NCBI GenBank assembly: GCA_964429915.1
Contig: CAYSDZ010000015.1
Coordinates: 1-64,000, forward strand
Direction of reading: 5' to 3'
Source: Alteromonas_F sp964429915
GTDB lineage: Bacteria > Pseudomonadota > Gammaproteobacteria > Enterobacterales > Alteromonadaceae
DNA length: 64,000 nucleotides
Shown: piece by piece, positions 43,617 to 52,921 of the stretch
Layout of the letters: every line of letters starts with the position of its first letter
Numbering within the stretch: the first letter of the stretch is position 1
Position numbers and translations under genes: made by a program
The notes under the pieces: model-generated
What the model saw: only the letters and a program-made list of their open reading frames with translations
Told to the model about the DNA's origin: nothing
The model's database searches: none

Positions 43617-44669
43617 TTAAGCCATACCTTTAGCTATAACAGTGGCAGAATGATAGCTCGCTAGTTGATTCTCGTTTCGCGATGCGCGGGAAACCAAGTA
43701 ACAGCTGAGTAATGCAAGTAACAAACACGCAGCAATAAAATTGTGCGCGACAGCAACGTATAGAGGGAGGTGAAAAACAACATTCGCCAAACCTAAAACA
43801 ATCTGCAAAGATAAAACCGTGAGCAGTACCGCTGCAAACTTGCGTTGGCTAGCACTTGGCTGTCGCCATAATTTGAGAATGAGGATGCCAAGTACGAGGG
43901 TGGTTAGCATTGCACCAAGACGATGTAGAATGTGAATGGTCATTCGCGCTTCATAAGGAAACACGCCATATTCGTAGTCCGCAAAGCCAGTAGGAACAGA
44001 AAGTGCTTGGCCTAAATCGAACTTATCCTGCCAACCTTGCTCACAGAGAGGAAGCTCAGTGCAGGCCACCGCTGCGTAATTTGAAGCAGTCCATCCACCT
44101 AAGGCAATTTGCAAAGCCAGCACTATCAAAGCGATTTTCAGTAATGCGTGAAGAGCAGGGGTGTTGATAACGTTAAGTTCAGATATCCATTGAGGGTGTA
44201 ATGTTTGACGTAACCGAAAGCACTGAATCAGTAATAAGCTAAATGTCGTGAAGCCTCCCAGTAAGTGTCCCATTACAACAACAGGCTGTAAATTTAACGT
44301 AACTGTCCACATGCCTAACAATGCTTGAAAAATAACCGTAGCTAATAGCAAGCTTGGGAAGAGTAAGTGTTGCTTAGCTTTGATGCTGAGTACAAAAATT
44401 GCCAATATCATGATACCCAAGGTTCCGGCGAAGTATCGATGGATCATTTCGTTCCACGCTTTATGAGCTTCAAGAGGCCGTTCGGGAAATATTTGTTCAG
44501 CGGTGTTTATTTCGCTAATAGAGGTGGGTACCGACAAAAACCCATAACAGCCGGGCCAATCTGGGCACCCAAGGCCAGCATCAGTGAGACGAGTGTATGC
44601 GCCTAACATAATCACCATGGCAGTAAATAACAGTGCTGCAAGCGATAATGTGTAAAGAGAGCGAAGCAT
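43617..44669 (-). CDS. ctaA: Heme A synthase (CtaA/COX15)
   Basis: 350 residues starting at 44669, where AAGGAG stands six bases before the ATG; an in-frame ATG nine codons upstream overlaps the preceding gene and has no such site. Eight membrane segments, with the COX15 landmarks GAYTRLTDAGLGCPDWPGCY, EAHKAWNEMIHRYFAG, WTVTLNLQPVVVMGHLLGG and IHILHRLGAMLTT. The conserved histidines bind heme. It oxidises the C8 methyl of heme O to the formyl group of heme A. It lies between the thioredoxin-like protein and ctaB. The stop is at the edge of the gap. Confidence 0.94.
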   Translation of the reverse strand: MLRSLYTLSLAALLFTAMVIMLGAYTRLTDAGLGCPDWPGCYGFLSVPTSISEINTAEQIFPERPLEAHKAWNEMIHRYFAGTLGIMILAIFVLSIKAKQHLLFPSLLLATVIFQALLGMWTVTLNLQPVVVMGHLLGGFTTFSLLLIQCFRLRQTLHPQWISELNVINTPALHALLKIALIVLALQIALGGWTASNYAAVACTELPLCEQGWQDKFDLGQALSVPTGFADYEYGVFPYEARMTIHILHRLGAMLTTLVLGILILKLWRQPSASQRKFAAVLLTVLSLQIVLGLANVVFHLPLYVAVAHNFIAACLLLALLSCYLVSRASRNENQLASYHSATVIAKGMA

Positions 44670-44679
44670 GATGTTCTCC

Positions 44680-45180
44680 TTAACCCACTCGGGCATACTT
44701 AAGTAGCTTTTTCATATCAGACAATAAATCTTTGCTGGTTTGAATTGTTTCATTGCGATCTTCAGAGCCTTTGTATTGCATGATCACTTTACCGAGCGGA
44801 TCTACCAGATATAGGTGATCAGGCTGAAGATATGTGTTTGTCAGTGCTGCTGAATCTAAATGCGAATAGGCATTGGCAGCTTTGGGTGCAGCTAGCACAT
44901 AGGCACGCACGCGTTTTTGTAGCTTACCCAACGCGATGTAGGTTTGGTTGAGGCCGTAGAGCTGTTCTTCACACAGTGAGTCGCAGGCGTTTTTGGGCTG
45001 ATAAATAATGGCCCATGTTGGTTTTTCGTGTTGGAAATCCAAGGTTGTATTAAAAGGAACAAACTCGCCTTTATTGGTTGCACCCGGTGTAAACCAGCCC
45101 ATTTTCAGCACCAACAATGCCAGTGCGAACGGTATGGTCGCCATCGCAATAAAAATGGAAAAAAATGTTTTAGATTTCAT
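44680..45180 (-). CDS. Membrane-anchored thioredoxin-like protein of the oxidase cluster
   Basis: 166 residues: one N-terminal helix (FFSIFIAMATIPFALALLVL) and a periplasmic part with WAIIYQPKNACDSLCEEQLY, a CxxxC pair like that of Sco, and LYLVDPLGKVIMQYKG near the end. It is found between SURF1 and CtaA in many gammaproteobacteria but has no assigned function. The Sco-like cysteine spacing suggests a redox or copper role in oxidase assembly, an inference. It overlaps the surf1 gene by 11 bases. Confidence 0.75.
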   Translation of the reverse strand: MKSKTFFSIFIAMATIPFALALLVLKMGWFTPGATNKGEFVPFNTTLDFQHEKPTWAIIYQPKNACDSLCEEQLYGLNQTYIALGKLQKRVRAYVLAAPKAANAYSHLDSAALTNTYLQPDHLYLVDPLGKVIMQYKGSEDRNETIQTSKDLLSDMKKLLKYARVG

Positions 45181-45910
45181 CCGTTTCTTCCTTATTTCTA
45201 CCAGTGACTGGTTTTAAAGCAGCAAAATAAAACACTAACAAAGAGGCGAGAGCGAGCGAAAACCATTGCAAGGCGTAAGCTTGATGTTTTTCAGGCCCCA
45301 TCACGACAGCGGTATACGTTTGCGGTAAGCCACTGATTGTTTGGCTCGGTGCATAGACAATGAGAGGTAAGAGAGTCTCGTTCAGATTGAGCTGTAAGGC
45401 ACTGTGCGGTGATTGAATACGCTGAGGCCATTGATCAGAAAGAGGCTGTTGCTCAAGTGTAAAAGAGGCTAATTGTTTGGTTTTAAGTTGACCAGTAAAG
45501 TGTACTGTTTTCGGAAAATCGACGGTTGGCAAGAAATCTCTGGAGGAAGGTGCTTCTACCCACCCGAAATCAGCTAGTAAGATTAACTCACTGCCACTAA
45601 TTTTTACGGGGGCAAGTACTGAGTAACCGGCTTTGCCTTGGAAGACTTTGTTGTCGATGAAAAACACGTACGGCATCATTATTTCACCTTTTACAGTTAG
45701 TTGACGGCCATTAAATGCTGCCAGTTCGTCTGTGTCAGAACGCGCGGCAATGGTATTGATATCTACTGTGTTTTGTTGTTCGTGCTGCTTAAGCCAAACA
45801 CGCTTTTCCTCAGCACGCTGCAGTTGCCATACCCCAAGCTTGCATAAAATGGCGAAAGCAGTCAGAGTGAGCACTGTCGGCCACAATGGAATAGACCTTC
45901 GTTTTAACAC
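45170..45910 (-). CDS. SURF1-family oxidase assembly protein
   Basis: 246 residues from a GTG at 45910. The frame is open further upstream to 46099, but that part is antisense to the DUF2909 gene, and SURF1 proteins begin with the short stretch before the first helix (WPTVLTLTAFAILCKLGVWQ), so the shorter start is right. SURF1 landmarks are LGVWQLQRAEEKR, VFQGKAGYSVLAPV, LADFGWV and HQAYALQWFSLALA near the second helix. SURF1 helps insert heme A into subunit I. A 28-base gap separates it from the divergent DUF2909 gene. Confidence 0.88.
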   Translation of the reverse strand: MLKRRSIPLWPTVLTLTAFAILCKLGVWQLQRAEEKRVWLKQHEQQNTVDINTIAARSDTDELAAFNGRQLTVKGEIMMPYVFFIDNKVFQGKAGYSVLAPVKISGSELILLADFGWVEAPSSRDFLPTVDFPKTVHFTGQLKTKQLASFTLEQQPLSDQWPQRIQSPHSALQLNLNETLLPLIVYAPSQTISGLPQTYTAVVMGPEKHQAYALQWFSLALASLLVFYFAALKPVTGRNKEETDEI

Positions 45911-45938
45911 TACACCACCACTTAAAAAGGTAAAAACG

Positions 45939-46154
45939 ATGACAACAGTGATTAAAATTTTACTTGTTCTTTTATTTCTAACCGTTGTTGTAAATTTATT
46001 CAGAGCCATGTTTAGCATGCTAAAACAAAACCCTGAATGCCCGCCGATGTCACATTTTATTGGCAAACGACTGGTTTTTTCGGTTGCCATTGTTGTCATA
46101 CTGTTTATTTGCTTATTATTCGGTTGGATAGAACCTAATTCTCGTCCTTACTAG
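45939..46154 (+). CDS. DUF2909 twin-transmembrane protein
   Basis: 71 residues, on the strand opposite to the rest of the cluster. Two membrane helices (IKILLVLLFLTVVVNLFRAM and LVFSVAIVVILFICLLFGWI) flank a short loop (LKQNPECPPMSHFIGKR) and match DUF2909, a small protein found at this exact place in many oxidase clusters. The ATG at 45939 has AAGG nine bases upstream. A longer frame starts at 45732 but runs antisense to surf1 and is not credible. Function unknown, probably oxidase-related. Confidence 0.8.
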   Translation: MTTVIKILLVLLFLTVVVNLFRAMFSMLKQNPECPPMSHFIGKRLVFSVAIVVILFICLLFGWIEPNSRPY

Positions 46155-46180
46155 CTGCTCGACCATTCTGGCTGTAAGCG

Positions 46181-47062
46181 CTATAAGATATACACAAACA
46201 TAAATAGCATCAGCCACACCACATCAACGAAATGCCAATACCAACTTGCAGCCATAAACCCAAAATGGTTTGACGGCGAAAAATGGTCTTTAAGCACAAT
46301 TCGTAAGAACATAATAATCAGCATGATCGTGCCCAACGTGACATGTAAACCATGAAAGCCGGTTAACAAGAAAAAGGTGTTACCGTAAATGCCACTGCTT
46401 AGCATTAAGCCCATCTCCTGATAGGCATGTATGTATTCTTCGGCTTGAAGTACCAGAAAAACCATGCCGAGTAGTATGGTACTGCCAAGCAGCCACTTTA
46501 ATTGAGTGCGTTTTTGTTGTTCTAAACCGACATGGGCGAAGTGAAGGGTAATTGACGATATAAGCAAAATAATGGTGTTGTACAAAGGCAGACCATTCCA
46601 GCCCATGGCCTCAGTCACTTTACCCGACGGGGTAGACACCAAGGGCCAGATAGCTTCAAAACTTGGCCATAACACTTCATTTGTCATTGCGTTATTGCTG
46701 GCGCCGCCTAACCAAGGAACAGAAAACACGCGTGCATATAAAAGAGCACCAAAAAACGCCGCGAAAAACATCACTTCTGAAAAAATAAACCAACCCATGC
46801 CTTGCTTAAACGAGCGATCCATTTGTGCGCTGTAAAGACCGGTCATAGACTCGTCGATGACATTTTTGAACCATCCGACAAGCATAAAAATGATAATCGC
46901 GATCCCTGACAAGAGAAGGTAGGCGCTGTAGCCTTCAACGCCTTTGGTCACATCGTTTACGTAACCGCCTGCACCAAATGCGATGCAAAATAATCCTACT
47001 GCACCGACAATCGGCCAGTAACTTTGTGCTGGAACGTAATATCTTTCGTAGTGTTGACTCAT
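46181..47062 (-). CDS. ctaE: Cytochrome c oxidase subunit III
   Basis: 293 residues with seven membrane helices. Landmarks: YYVPAQSYWPIVGAVGLFCI near the start, RSFKQGMGWFIFSEVMFFAA, AEEYIHAYQEMGLMLSSGIY, FFLLTGFHGLHVTLGTIMLI and a final FMAASWYWHFVDVVWL. It stabilises the catalytic subunit and its proton intake. Third of the structural genes in the order II, I, Cox11, III. The start lies 9 bases after the end of the Cox11 gene. Confidence 0.95.
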   Translation of the reverse strand: MSQHYERYYVPAQSYWPIVGAVGLFCIAFGAGGYVNDVTKGVEGYSAYLLLSGIAIIIFMLVGWFKNVIDESMTGLYSAQMDRSFKQGMGWFIFSEVMFFAAFFGALLYARVFSVPWLGGASNNAMTNEVLWPSFEAIWPLVSTPSGKVTEAMGWNGLPLYNTIILLISSITLHFAHVGLEQQKRTQLKWLLGSTILLGMVFLVLQAEEYIHAYQEMGLMLSSGIYGNTFFLLTGFHGLHVTLGTIMLIIMFLRIVLKDHFSPSNHFGFMAASWYWHFVDVVWLMLFMFVYIL

Positions 47063-47071
47063 ATTTTTTCC

Positions 47072-47644
47072 TTAATCAGCCTCTGCATTGCTGGTAAATA
47101 ATTGGTCAAAATCGTTCTGTTTTAGCTTGTCTGATATATCAAACAAGGTGTAAGACAAGGTAACGGTTGAGTATTCTTGAGGAAGGTCGCGGTCGATATA
47201 AAACTGCAAACCTAAATCGGCACGTTGTTGGCTGAGTAAGGGTTGTTGGTTGAAGCAAAAGCATTCAATTTTATGAAAATAGGAAGCAGCCAAGCCCGGT
47301 GATACCGAAGGTATTGCTTGGACTACCTTATCCGCGCTAGACATATTTTGCACAAAAAATTGCAAGCTATGTACTTCACCTGGATGCACTTTAATGCGTT
47401 TTACCTCTGGCTCAAATGTCCAAGGCAAGCCGCCTTGTGTATGAGCAATAAACTCAACGGTGACTAACCTGTTTGTATCAACGTTATCGGAGGCTGCGGC
47501 GGCTTGGTTATCGGTTTTGCCGTTGAGCCCGGTAATATCACAAAAAACATCGTAAAGAGGCACTAGCGCAAAGCCAAAGCCAAACATAAACACAGTTACA
47601 AGCAGCAACTTTTTTAATAGTGCAAAGTGTGATGCGTTTGCCAT
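47072..47644 (-). CDS. ctaG: Cytochrome c oxidase assembly protein Cox11/CtaG
   Basis: 190 residues: a membrane helix (LLLVTVFMFGFGFALVPLYD) and a periplasmic immunoglobulin-like domain with the copper motif CFCFNQQPL preceded by SYFHKIE. LYDVFCDITGLNG is the family's conserved loop. It inserts copper into the CuB site of subunit I. Its position between subunits I and III is standard. Confidence 0.94.
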   Translation of the reverse strand: MANASHFALLKKLLLVTVFMFGFGFALVPLYDVFCDITGLNGKTDNQAAAASDNVDTNRLVTVEFIAHTQGGLPWTFEPEVKRIKVHPGEVHSLQFFVQNMSSADKVVQAIPSVSPGLAASYFHKIECFCFNQQPLLSQQRADLGLQFYIDRDLPQEYSTVTLSYTLFDISDKLKQNDFDQLFTSNAEAD

Positions 47645-47659
47645 GCTTTCTCTCCCTAT

Positions 47660-49276
47660 TTATTTGATAGGAGGAGGTGTTTCAAAGGTGTGATAGGGCG
47701 CAGGAGAGGGGACTTCCCATTCCAAACCCTCTGCTCCCTCCCATACACGCGCACTGGCTTTTTCGCCGCCCCTTATACACTTATAAACCACCACAACGAA
47801 TAAAAGTTGAGATAGACCAAAAGCAAAACCACCGATGCTGATAATAGCGTTAAAGTCGGCAAATTGAGTGGCGTAATCGGGAATACGTCTTGGCATGCCC
47901 GCTAAACCAACAAAATGCATAGGAAAAAACAGCACGTTGACTGAAATGAGCGAAAGCCAAAAATGTGCTTTTGCCCATGCCACGTTGAACATATTGCCGG
48001 TCCACTTAGGAAGCCAGTAGTAGGCACCTGCCATAATCGAAAAGATGGCGCCAGTTACTAATACATAGTGAAAATGTGCAACCACGAAATAGGTATCGTG
48101 ATATTGAAAATCGACGGGTGTAATGGCTAACATAAGGCCAGAAAAACCGCCAATGGTAAATAACACAATAAACGCGATAGCAAACATCATAGGAACTTCA
48201 AAGGTCATTGCGCCACGCCACATAGTCGCGACCCAGTTGAACACTTTTACCCCTGTCGGGACAGAAATAAGCATGGTGCAATACATGAAAAACAGCTCAC
48301 CGAACACAGGCATACCAGTGGTAAACATGTGGTGCGCCCACACGATAAATGAAAGACCGGCAATAGACGCGGTGGCATAGACCATAGAGGCATAGCCAAA
48401 CAGTGGTTTTCGAGCAAAAGTTGGAATGATCGCTGAGATAATACCAAAAGCAGGTAAGATCATGATGTAGACTTCAGGGTGACCGAAGAACCAGAAAATA
48501 TGCTGAAACATGACGGGATCACCTCCGCCTGCCGCATCAAAGAACGAGGTGCCGAAGTATTTGTCGGTGAGTACCATCGTCACTGCACCGGCTAACACGG
48601 GCATAACGGCAATCAGTAAGAATGCGGTAATTAACCATGTCCAAACAAACAGAGGTAACTTCATCCAAGTCATGCCGGGTGCACGTAAATTGAAAATAGT
48701 CACAATGACATTGATTGCGCCCATAATGGAAGAAATACCCATTATATGCACTGAAAAAACGAAGAATGCGGTACTGTCATTACTATAAGTGGTCGACAAG
48801 GGGGCATAAAACGTCCAGCCAAAATTAGGACCGCCGCCTTCCATAAATAACGACATCAACAAAATGGCAAAGGCAAAAGGCAATATCCAAAAACTCCAGT
48901 TGTTCATTCGGGGCAATGCCATGTCTGGCGCACCTATCATCATCGGTACCATCCAGTTGGCTAAGCCAACAAATGCTGGCATTACGGCGCCAAATACCAT
49001 GATCAAGCCATGAACCGTAGTCATTTGATTAAAAAAGTTAGGATCAACAATTTGCAGTCCGGGTTGGAATAACTCTGCCCGTATCACCATAGCCATTGTG
49101 CCGCCAATGAAAAACATCAACAGCGAAAACAGTAAGTACATAGATCCGATGTCTTTGTGGTTGGTGGTCAAAATCCACCGCATAATACCTTTTGCTGGAC
49201 CATGGTGATGTTCGTGATCTGCTTGGTGTTGGTCGTTGGTTTCGGTATCGACAATACTTGTATTTGCGGAATCCAT
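47660..49276 (-). CDS. ctaD: Cytochrome c oxidase subunit I
   Basis: 538 residues with twelve membrane helices. Recognisable parts are GIMRWILTTNHKDIGSMYLL, TTVHGLIMVFGAVMPAF with a heme histidine, FWFFGHPEVYIMILPAFGII containing the histidine-tyrosine crosslink of CuB, VWAHHMFTTGMP with the CuB histidines, and FVVAHFHYVLVTGAIFSIMA with the heme ligands. It is an A-type heme-copper oxidase. The N-terminal extension is rich in histidine (DQHQADHEHHHGPAKG), a possible metal-binding tail. Confidence 0.97.
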   Translation of the reverse strand: MDSANTSIVDTETNDQHQADHEHHHGPAKGIMRWILTTNHKDIGSMYLLFSLLMFFIGGTMAMVIRAELFQPGLQIVDPNFFNQMTTVHGLIMVFGAVMPAFVGLANWMVPMMIGAPDMALPRMNNWSFWILPFAFAILLMSLFMEGGGPNFGWTFYAPLSTTYSNDSTAFFVFSVHIMGISSIMGAINVIVTIFNLRAPGMTWMKLPLFVWTWLITAFLLIAVMPVLAGAVTMVLTDKYFGTSFFDAAGGGDPVMFQHIFWFFGHPEVYIMILPAFGIISAIIPTFARKPLFGYASMVYATASIAGLSFIVWAHHMFTTGMPVFGELFFMYCTMLISVPTGVKVFNWVATMWRGAMTFEVPMMFAIAFIVLFTIGGFSGLMLAITPVDFQYHDTYFVVAHFHYVLVTGAIFSIMAGAYYWLPKWTGNMFNVAWAKAHFWLSLISVNVLFFPMHFVGLAGMPRRIPDYATQFADFNAIISIGGFAFGLSQLLFVVVVYKCIRGGEKASARVWEGAEGLEWEVPSPAPYHTFETPPPIK

Positions 49277-49284
49277 GATGCCTC

Positions 49285-50418
49285 CTACTTGCCGTTTACG
49301 TATTCATTGATTTGAGCCGCTTGCACTAGCTCGCCGGTATCATTACCCCAAGCATTACGCTCGTAGGTAATAATGGCTGCTAAGTCTCGTAAACTTAGCT
49401 GTTTGCCGTAGGCTTGCATGGCCGTACCACTTTTTCCATTCACTACGATATTAATATGGCCTGCGACATCGCTTGTCGCCATAACGCTGCCTTTTAAAGC
49501 AGGGAATACGCCGGGAATGCCTTGACCACTGACTTGATGACAAGCAGCACAGTTTGCTACATATGCTTTTTCGCCCACCTTCATAAGTTCGTCGTATGAC
49601 ATATTCATAGCAAGCAGTTTTTGTTCTTCTTCTTTGGCTTGACGCTGCAAAGCCACCTCTTGAGCAATCCATGCGTCGTATTCGGCTTGTTCTTTAACAA
49701 TAACCACAATCGGCATAAAGCCATGGTCTTTACCGCAGAGTTCAGCGCATTGTCCGCGGTAGATCCCAGGTTCATTCACGCGGGTCCATGCTTCGTTGAT
49801 AAACCCAGGGTTTGCATCTTTTTTAACGGCGAAGGCAGGCACCCACCAAGAGTGGATGACATCGTCTGAGGTGATTAAAAATCGCACTTTTTTGCCTGCT
49901 GGGATAACCAAGGGCCTGTCTACTTCAAGCAAATAGTTGGCTGTTTTGTCACGTTTGTTTTCGATTTCATCACGTGGTGTGGCGAGCAAGCTGTAAAACG
50001 ATAATTCGTGATCGAAGTATTTGTAATGCCATTTCCATTGCGAACCGGTAACTTGAATAGTGACATCTGCATCAGAGGTGTCTTCCATATTCACCAAGGT
50101 GCTGGTGGCAGGAATGGCCATTCCAACCAAAATAACGAAGGGAATTAAGGTCCAGATAATTTCGACTTTAGTACTTTCGTGAAAATTAGCTGGCGTCACG
50201 CCTTTAGATTTTCTGTGGCGAAGCATAGAAAAAAACATAATGCCAAAAACAATGACGCCAATTACACAGCAGATATAAAAAATCGTCATGTGCAAGCCAT
50301 ACACCTCTTGGCTTACATCCGTCACGCCTTTGGTAAGGTTGAGAGGCATTTCCTCGCCTACGGCTTGAATAGCAAAAACCACAGTGGCAAATAGCCAGCT
50401 AGATTGCTTAGCAGTCAC
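49285..50418 (-). CDS. ctaC: Cytochrome c oxidase subunit II with fused cytochrome c domain
   Basis: 377 residues. A signal-like N-terminus, two membrane helices (about residues 44-64 and 86-106), a cupredoxin domain with the CuA ligands in HSWW and CAELCGKDHGFM (His189, Cys224, Cys228, His232, Met235), then a C-terminal class I cytochrome c domain with CAACH (Cys290, Cys293, His294) and the methionine in GKSGTAMQAYGKQLS. The fused heme marks a caa3-type enzyme, so electrons reach CuA through the attached cytochrome. First gene of the leftward oxidase cluster. Confidence 0.96.
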   Translation of the reverse strand: MTAKQSSWLFATVVFAIQAVGEEMPLNLTKGVTDVSQEVYGLHMTIFYICCVIGVIVFGIMFFSMLRHRKSKGVTPANFHESTKVEIIWTLIPFVILVGMAIPATSTLVNMEDTSDADVTIQVTGSQWKWHYKYFDHELSFYSLLATPRDEIENKRDKTANYLLEVDRPLVIPAGKKVRFLITSDDVIHSWWVPAFAVKKDANPGFINEAWTRVNEPGIYRGQCAELCGKDHGFMPIVVIVKEQAEYDAWIAQEVALQRQAKEEEQKLLAMNMSYDELMKVGEKAYVANCAACHQVSGQGIPGVFPALKGSVMATSDVAGHINIVVNGKSGTAMQAYGKQLSLRDLAAIITYERNAWGNDTGELVQAAQINEYVNGK

Positions 50419-50728
50419 TCGTCATTCTCCTATGCTTCAATGCACATTCTGAGGAATACTAAGAGACTGCGCTCTACTCACACCTTTAGACGTTTAACCA
50501 CCTACCATACAACGCCGAGGTATATTTCCTCTCAATGTAGCTTTATCTGTCGATGTTCGTGTTTAATTCACAACATATTGACGCCAGTCATCTATACTGG
50601 TGTTTACGGGTAATTTGTTAACCCCTTTTCAAACGCTATACCTTTTAAAGAATTTATGCAAATGAAATGTTAATTATAAGTAAAGTAAATGGCTTTTTTT
50701 TGCGTAATATGGATCTTTTGGACTAATT
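50419..50728. other. 310-bp divergent promoter region
   Basis: Lies between the start of the leftward oxidase cluster and the rightward histidine kinase gene. The right half is AT-rich. I see no gene, RNA or convincing operator in it. Confidence 0.4.
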
Positions 50729-52921
50729 ATGAGTATTTTGACGCAAGCCGTTGATTCTTGCCCTTCATCGTTTATCGTGTTTAATTCTATGGGTGTTATT
50801 GTTGAAACGAATAAGACGACGGCTGCGCTTTTTGGCTACATAAAAGATGAATTAGTGGGGTCTAACATCGAGCGACTTTTACCCACATCCTTGCATCAAA
50901 ACTATATAAAAAATTTTTTCAATAATCCCATTAACATTAGGCTAGGCGACGGTAAGGTTCTTACTGGCTTACGAAGCGATGGCTCAAAAATTAATGTTGA
51001 AATAGGGATCAGTTTTTTTAACGATGAAAGAACCACTTATGGCGTGGTAAATATCGTTGATGTAACAAAAGAACATGCAATGCGAAAGTTAGTCGAACGC
51101 ACTCAAGAAGTGGCAAGGATAGGTAGTTGGCAAGTAGATTTAAAGTTTAAAAAATGTCTCTGGTCTAAAATGACCTACAAAATCCACAAACTTGATGAAC
51201 GTGTAGAGGTGGCTGTTGAAGATGCTATTAATTTTTACGCGCTAGAACATCGTGCATTGATTACGGAATGTGTCGATAAGGGGGTATCCGAGGGCACATC
51301 GTGGGATGTGGAACTTAAAATTATCACCACTGATAATGAAGAACTGTGGGTAAGGGCTATTGGAGCACCTGTTTATGATGAAAATGAAGTCGTTGGCTTA
51401 GAAGGCACCTTTCAAGACATTGATAAAGAAAAACGTTTGAGGCTAGAGCGGGAAAAATTATTTAATCGATTGAAAAAAACGGAACAGTTCGCTGAAATGG
51501 GTCACTGGCAGTGGACCATTTACCCTGAAAAAATCGAATGGTCTGAGGGCTTGTATGCGCTATGGGGACTGTCGCCTAATCAGCCTCCTCCTTCACTTGA
51601 GGAACACGAAAAATGGATTTTTAAAGAAGACTGGCACACCGTTATATCGACCCTACATAACGCGGTGGAACGAAAAGAAAAGTATCAGGTTTTGTTCAGA
51701 GCGAAAATAAACAATCAGATCAAACATATCAAAGGTGAGGGCACCCCTCTCTTTTCAGGCCATGAAGTCATAGGCTTTTTTGGAACAGTGAGAGATATTA
51801 CGGAAGAAGTAAAATCTAGAGACTATATAAACTCTCTCAACAAAAGACTAACGCTTGCGCTCAAAGCCTCGAAAGTGGGGATATGGGAATGGAACGTGGT
51901 GACTAATGAGTTGATATGGGACCAACAAATGTATCATTTGTATGGCATCAAGGAGCAAGACTTTGAGGGGGCTTATGTTGCGTGGGAAAACGGATTACAT
52001 CCAGACGATAAACAAGGTTCGGTTGAGTTAATCAACCAAGCTATCAAAGGCGAGGCTAAATTTGATACTGAATTTAGAGTGGTGTGGCCAAGTGGAGAGG
52101 TGCGTTATATTCGCGCATTGGCATCGCTTGAATATGATAACGATAGGCGTCCGGTAAAAATGGTAGGGGTAAATTGGGATATCACTAGCATAAAGAATTA
52201 TGAAGCAAACCTGCTACAGACGAATAAATCATTAGAGCAGGCAAACAACGAATTGATGCAATTTTCCTACAGAGCCTCGCACGACTTAAAATCTCCGTTG
52301 GTTGCAATGAGGGGGCTGGCTGAAGCGGTTGTGGAAGACATTCAAGACCATGATTATGAAGAGGCGACCATTAATGCAAATAGAATTGCTCAGCAGTCAC
52401 AAACGCTTGAAATATTTGTGAAAGATTTATTAGAGCTGGCAAAAATTGATGCTTCAAATATGACCCCAGTTAAGATTGATTTCGAAAGGCTAAGTCAAGA
52501 GATTGTAGCGTTTAATCAGGCTGACGCTAAGCAACATGATGTACAAATCATTACTGAATGCAATGTTAAAAAGGAATGGGAGCTTCCGCAAATTCGTATT
52601 CTTCAAATTATTAACAATTTGGTAGCGAATAGTGTTAAATACTCTGATAAAGGTAAATTCAATAGGTATGTAAAATTAGGTATTTCTGAAGGTGGGGATG
52701 TATTACAACTGTTGGTAGAGGATAACGGTATAGGAATTCCTTATGAAAATAAGTCAGATATCTTTGAAATATTTAAACGCTACCATGCGACAAAAATTTC
52801 TGGTTCAGGGATCGGTATGTATATGGTAAAAAAGCATATCGATGCACTGAACGGAAACATTGATTTTGATTCGACGCCTGAGGGCACCACATTTTGTATC
52901 AAAATAAGGCAGCAATTATGA
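50729..52921 (+). CDS. Cytoplasmic four-PAS sensor histidine kinase
   Basis: 730 residues without membrane helices. Four PAS domains can be seen (about 1-115, 125-235, 250-355, 370-490; for example IGSWQVDLKFKK and VGIWEWNVVTNELIWDQQMY, each ending in D-I/V-T-type turns), then a coiled linker, the phosphoacceptor box FSYRASHDLKSPLVAMRGL, and the ATPase domain with N box IINNLVANSVKYSD, VEDNGIGIP and SGSGIGMYMVKKH. The kinase lacks a fused receiver; the receiver gene follows with an ATGA overlap. PAS input suggests redox, light or small-molecule sensing inside the cell. Confidence 0.93.
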   Translation: MSILTQAVDSCPSSFIVFNSMGVIVETNKTTAALFGYIKDELVGSNIERLLPTSLHQNYIKNFFNNPINIRLGDGKVLTGLRSDGSKINVEIGISFFNDERTTYGVVNIVDVTKEHAMRKLVERTQEVARIGSWQVDLKFKKCLWSKMTYKIHKLDERVEVAVEDAINFYALEHRALITECVDKGVSEGTSWDVELKIITTDNEELWVRAIGAPVYDENEVVGLEGTFQDIDKEKRLRLEREKLFNRLKKTEQFAEMGHWQWTIYPEKIEWSEGLYALWGLSPNQPPPSLEEHEKWIFKEDWHTVISTLHNAVERKEKYQVLFRAKINNQIKHIKGEGTPLFSGHEVIGFFGTVRDITEEVKSRDYINSLNKRLTLALKASKVGIWEWNVVTNELIWDQQMYHLYGIKEQDFEGAYVAWENGLHPDDKQGSVELINQAIKGEAKFDTEFRVVWPSGEVRYIRALASLEYDNDRRPVKMVGVNWDITSIKNYEANLLQTNKSLEQANNELMQFSYRASHDLKSPLVAMRGLAEAVVEDIQDHDYEEATINANRIAQQSQTLEIFVKDLLELAKIDASNMTPVKIDFERLSQEIVAFNQADAKQHDVQIITECNVKKEWELPQIRILQIINNLVANSVKYSDKGKFNRYVKLGISEGGDVLQLLVEDNGIGIPYENKSDIFEIFKRYHATKISGSGIGMYMVKKHIDALNGNIDFDSTPEGTTFCIKIRQQL

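Noticed and set aside
45911..46099. N-terminal extension of the SURF1 frame
   Set aside because: It lies antisense to the DUF2909 gene, and SURF1 proteins start close to their first membrane helix.
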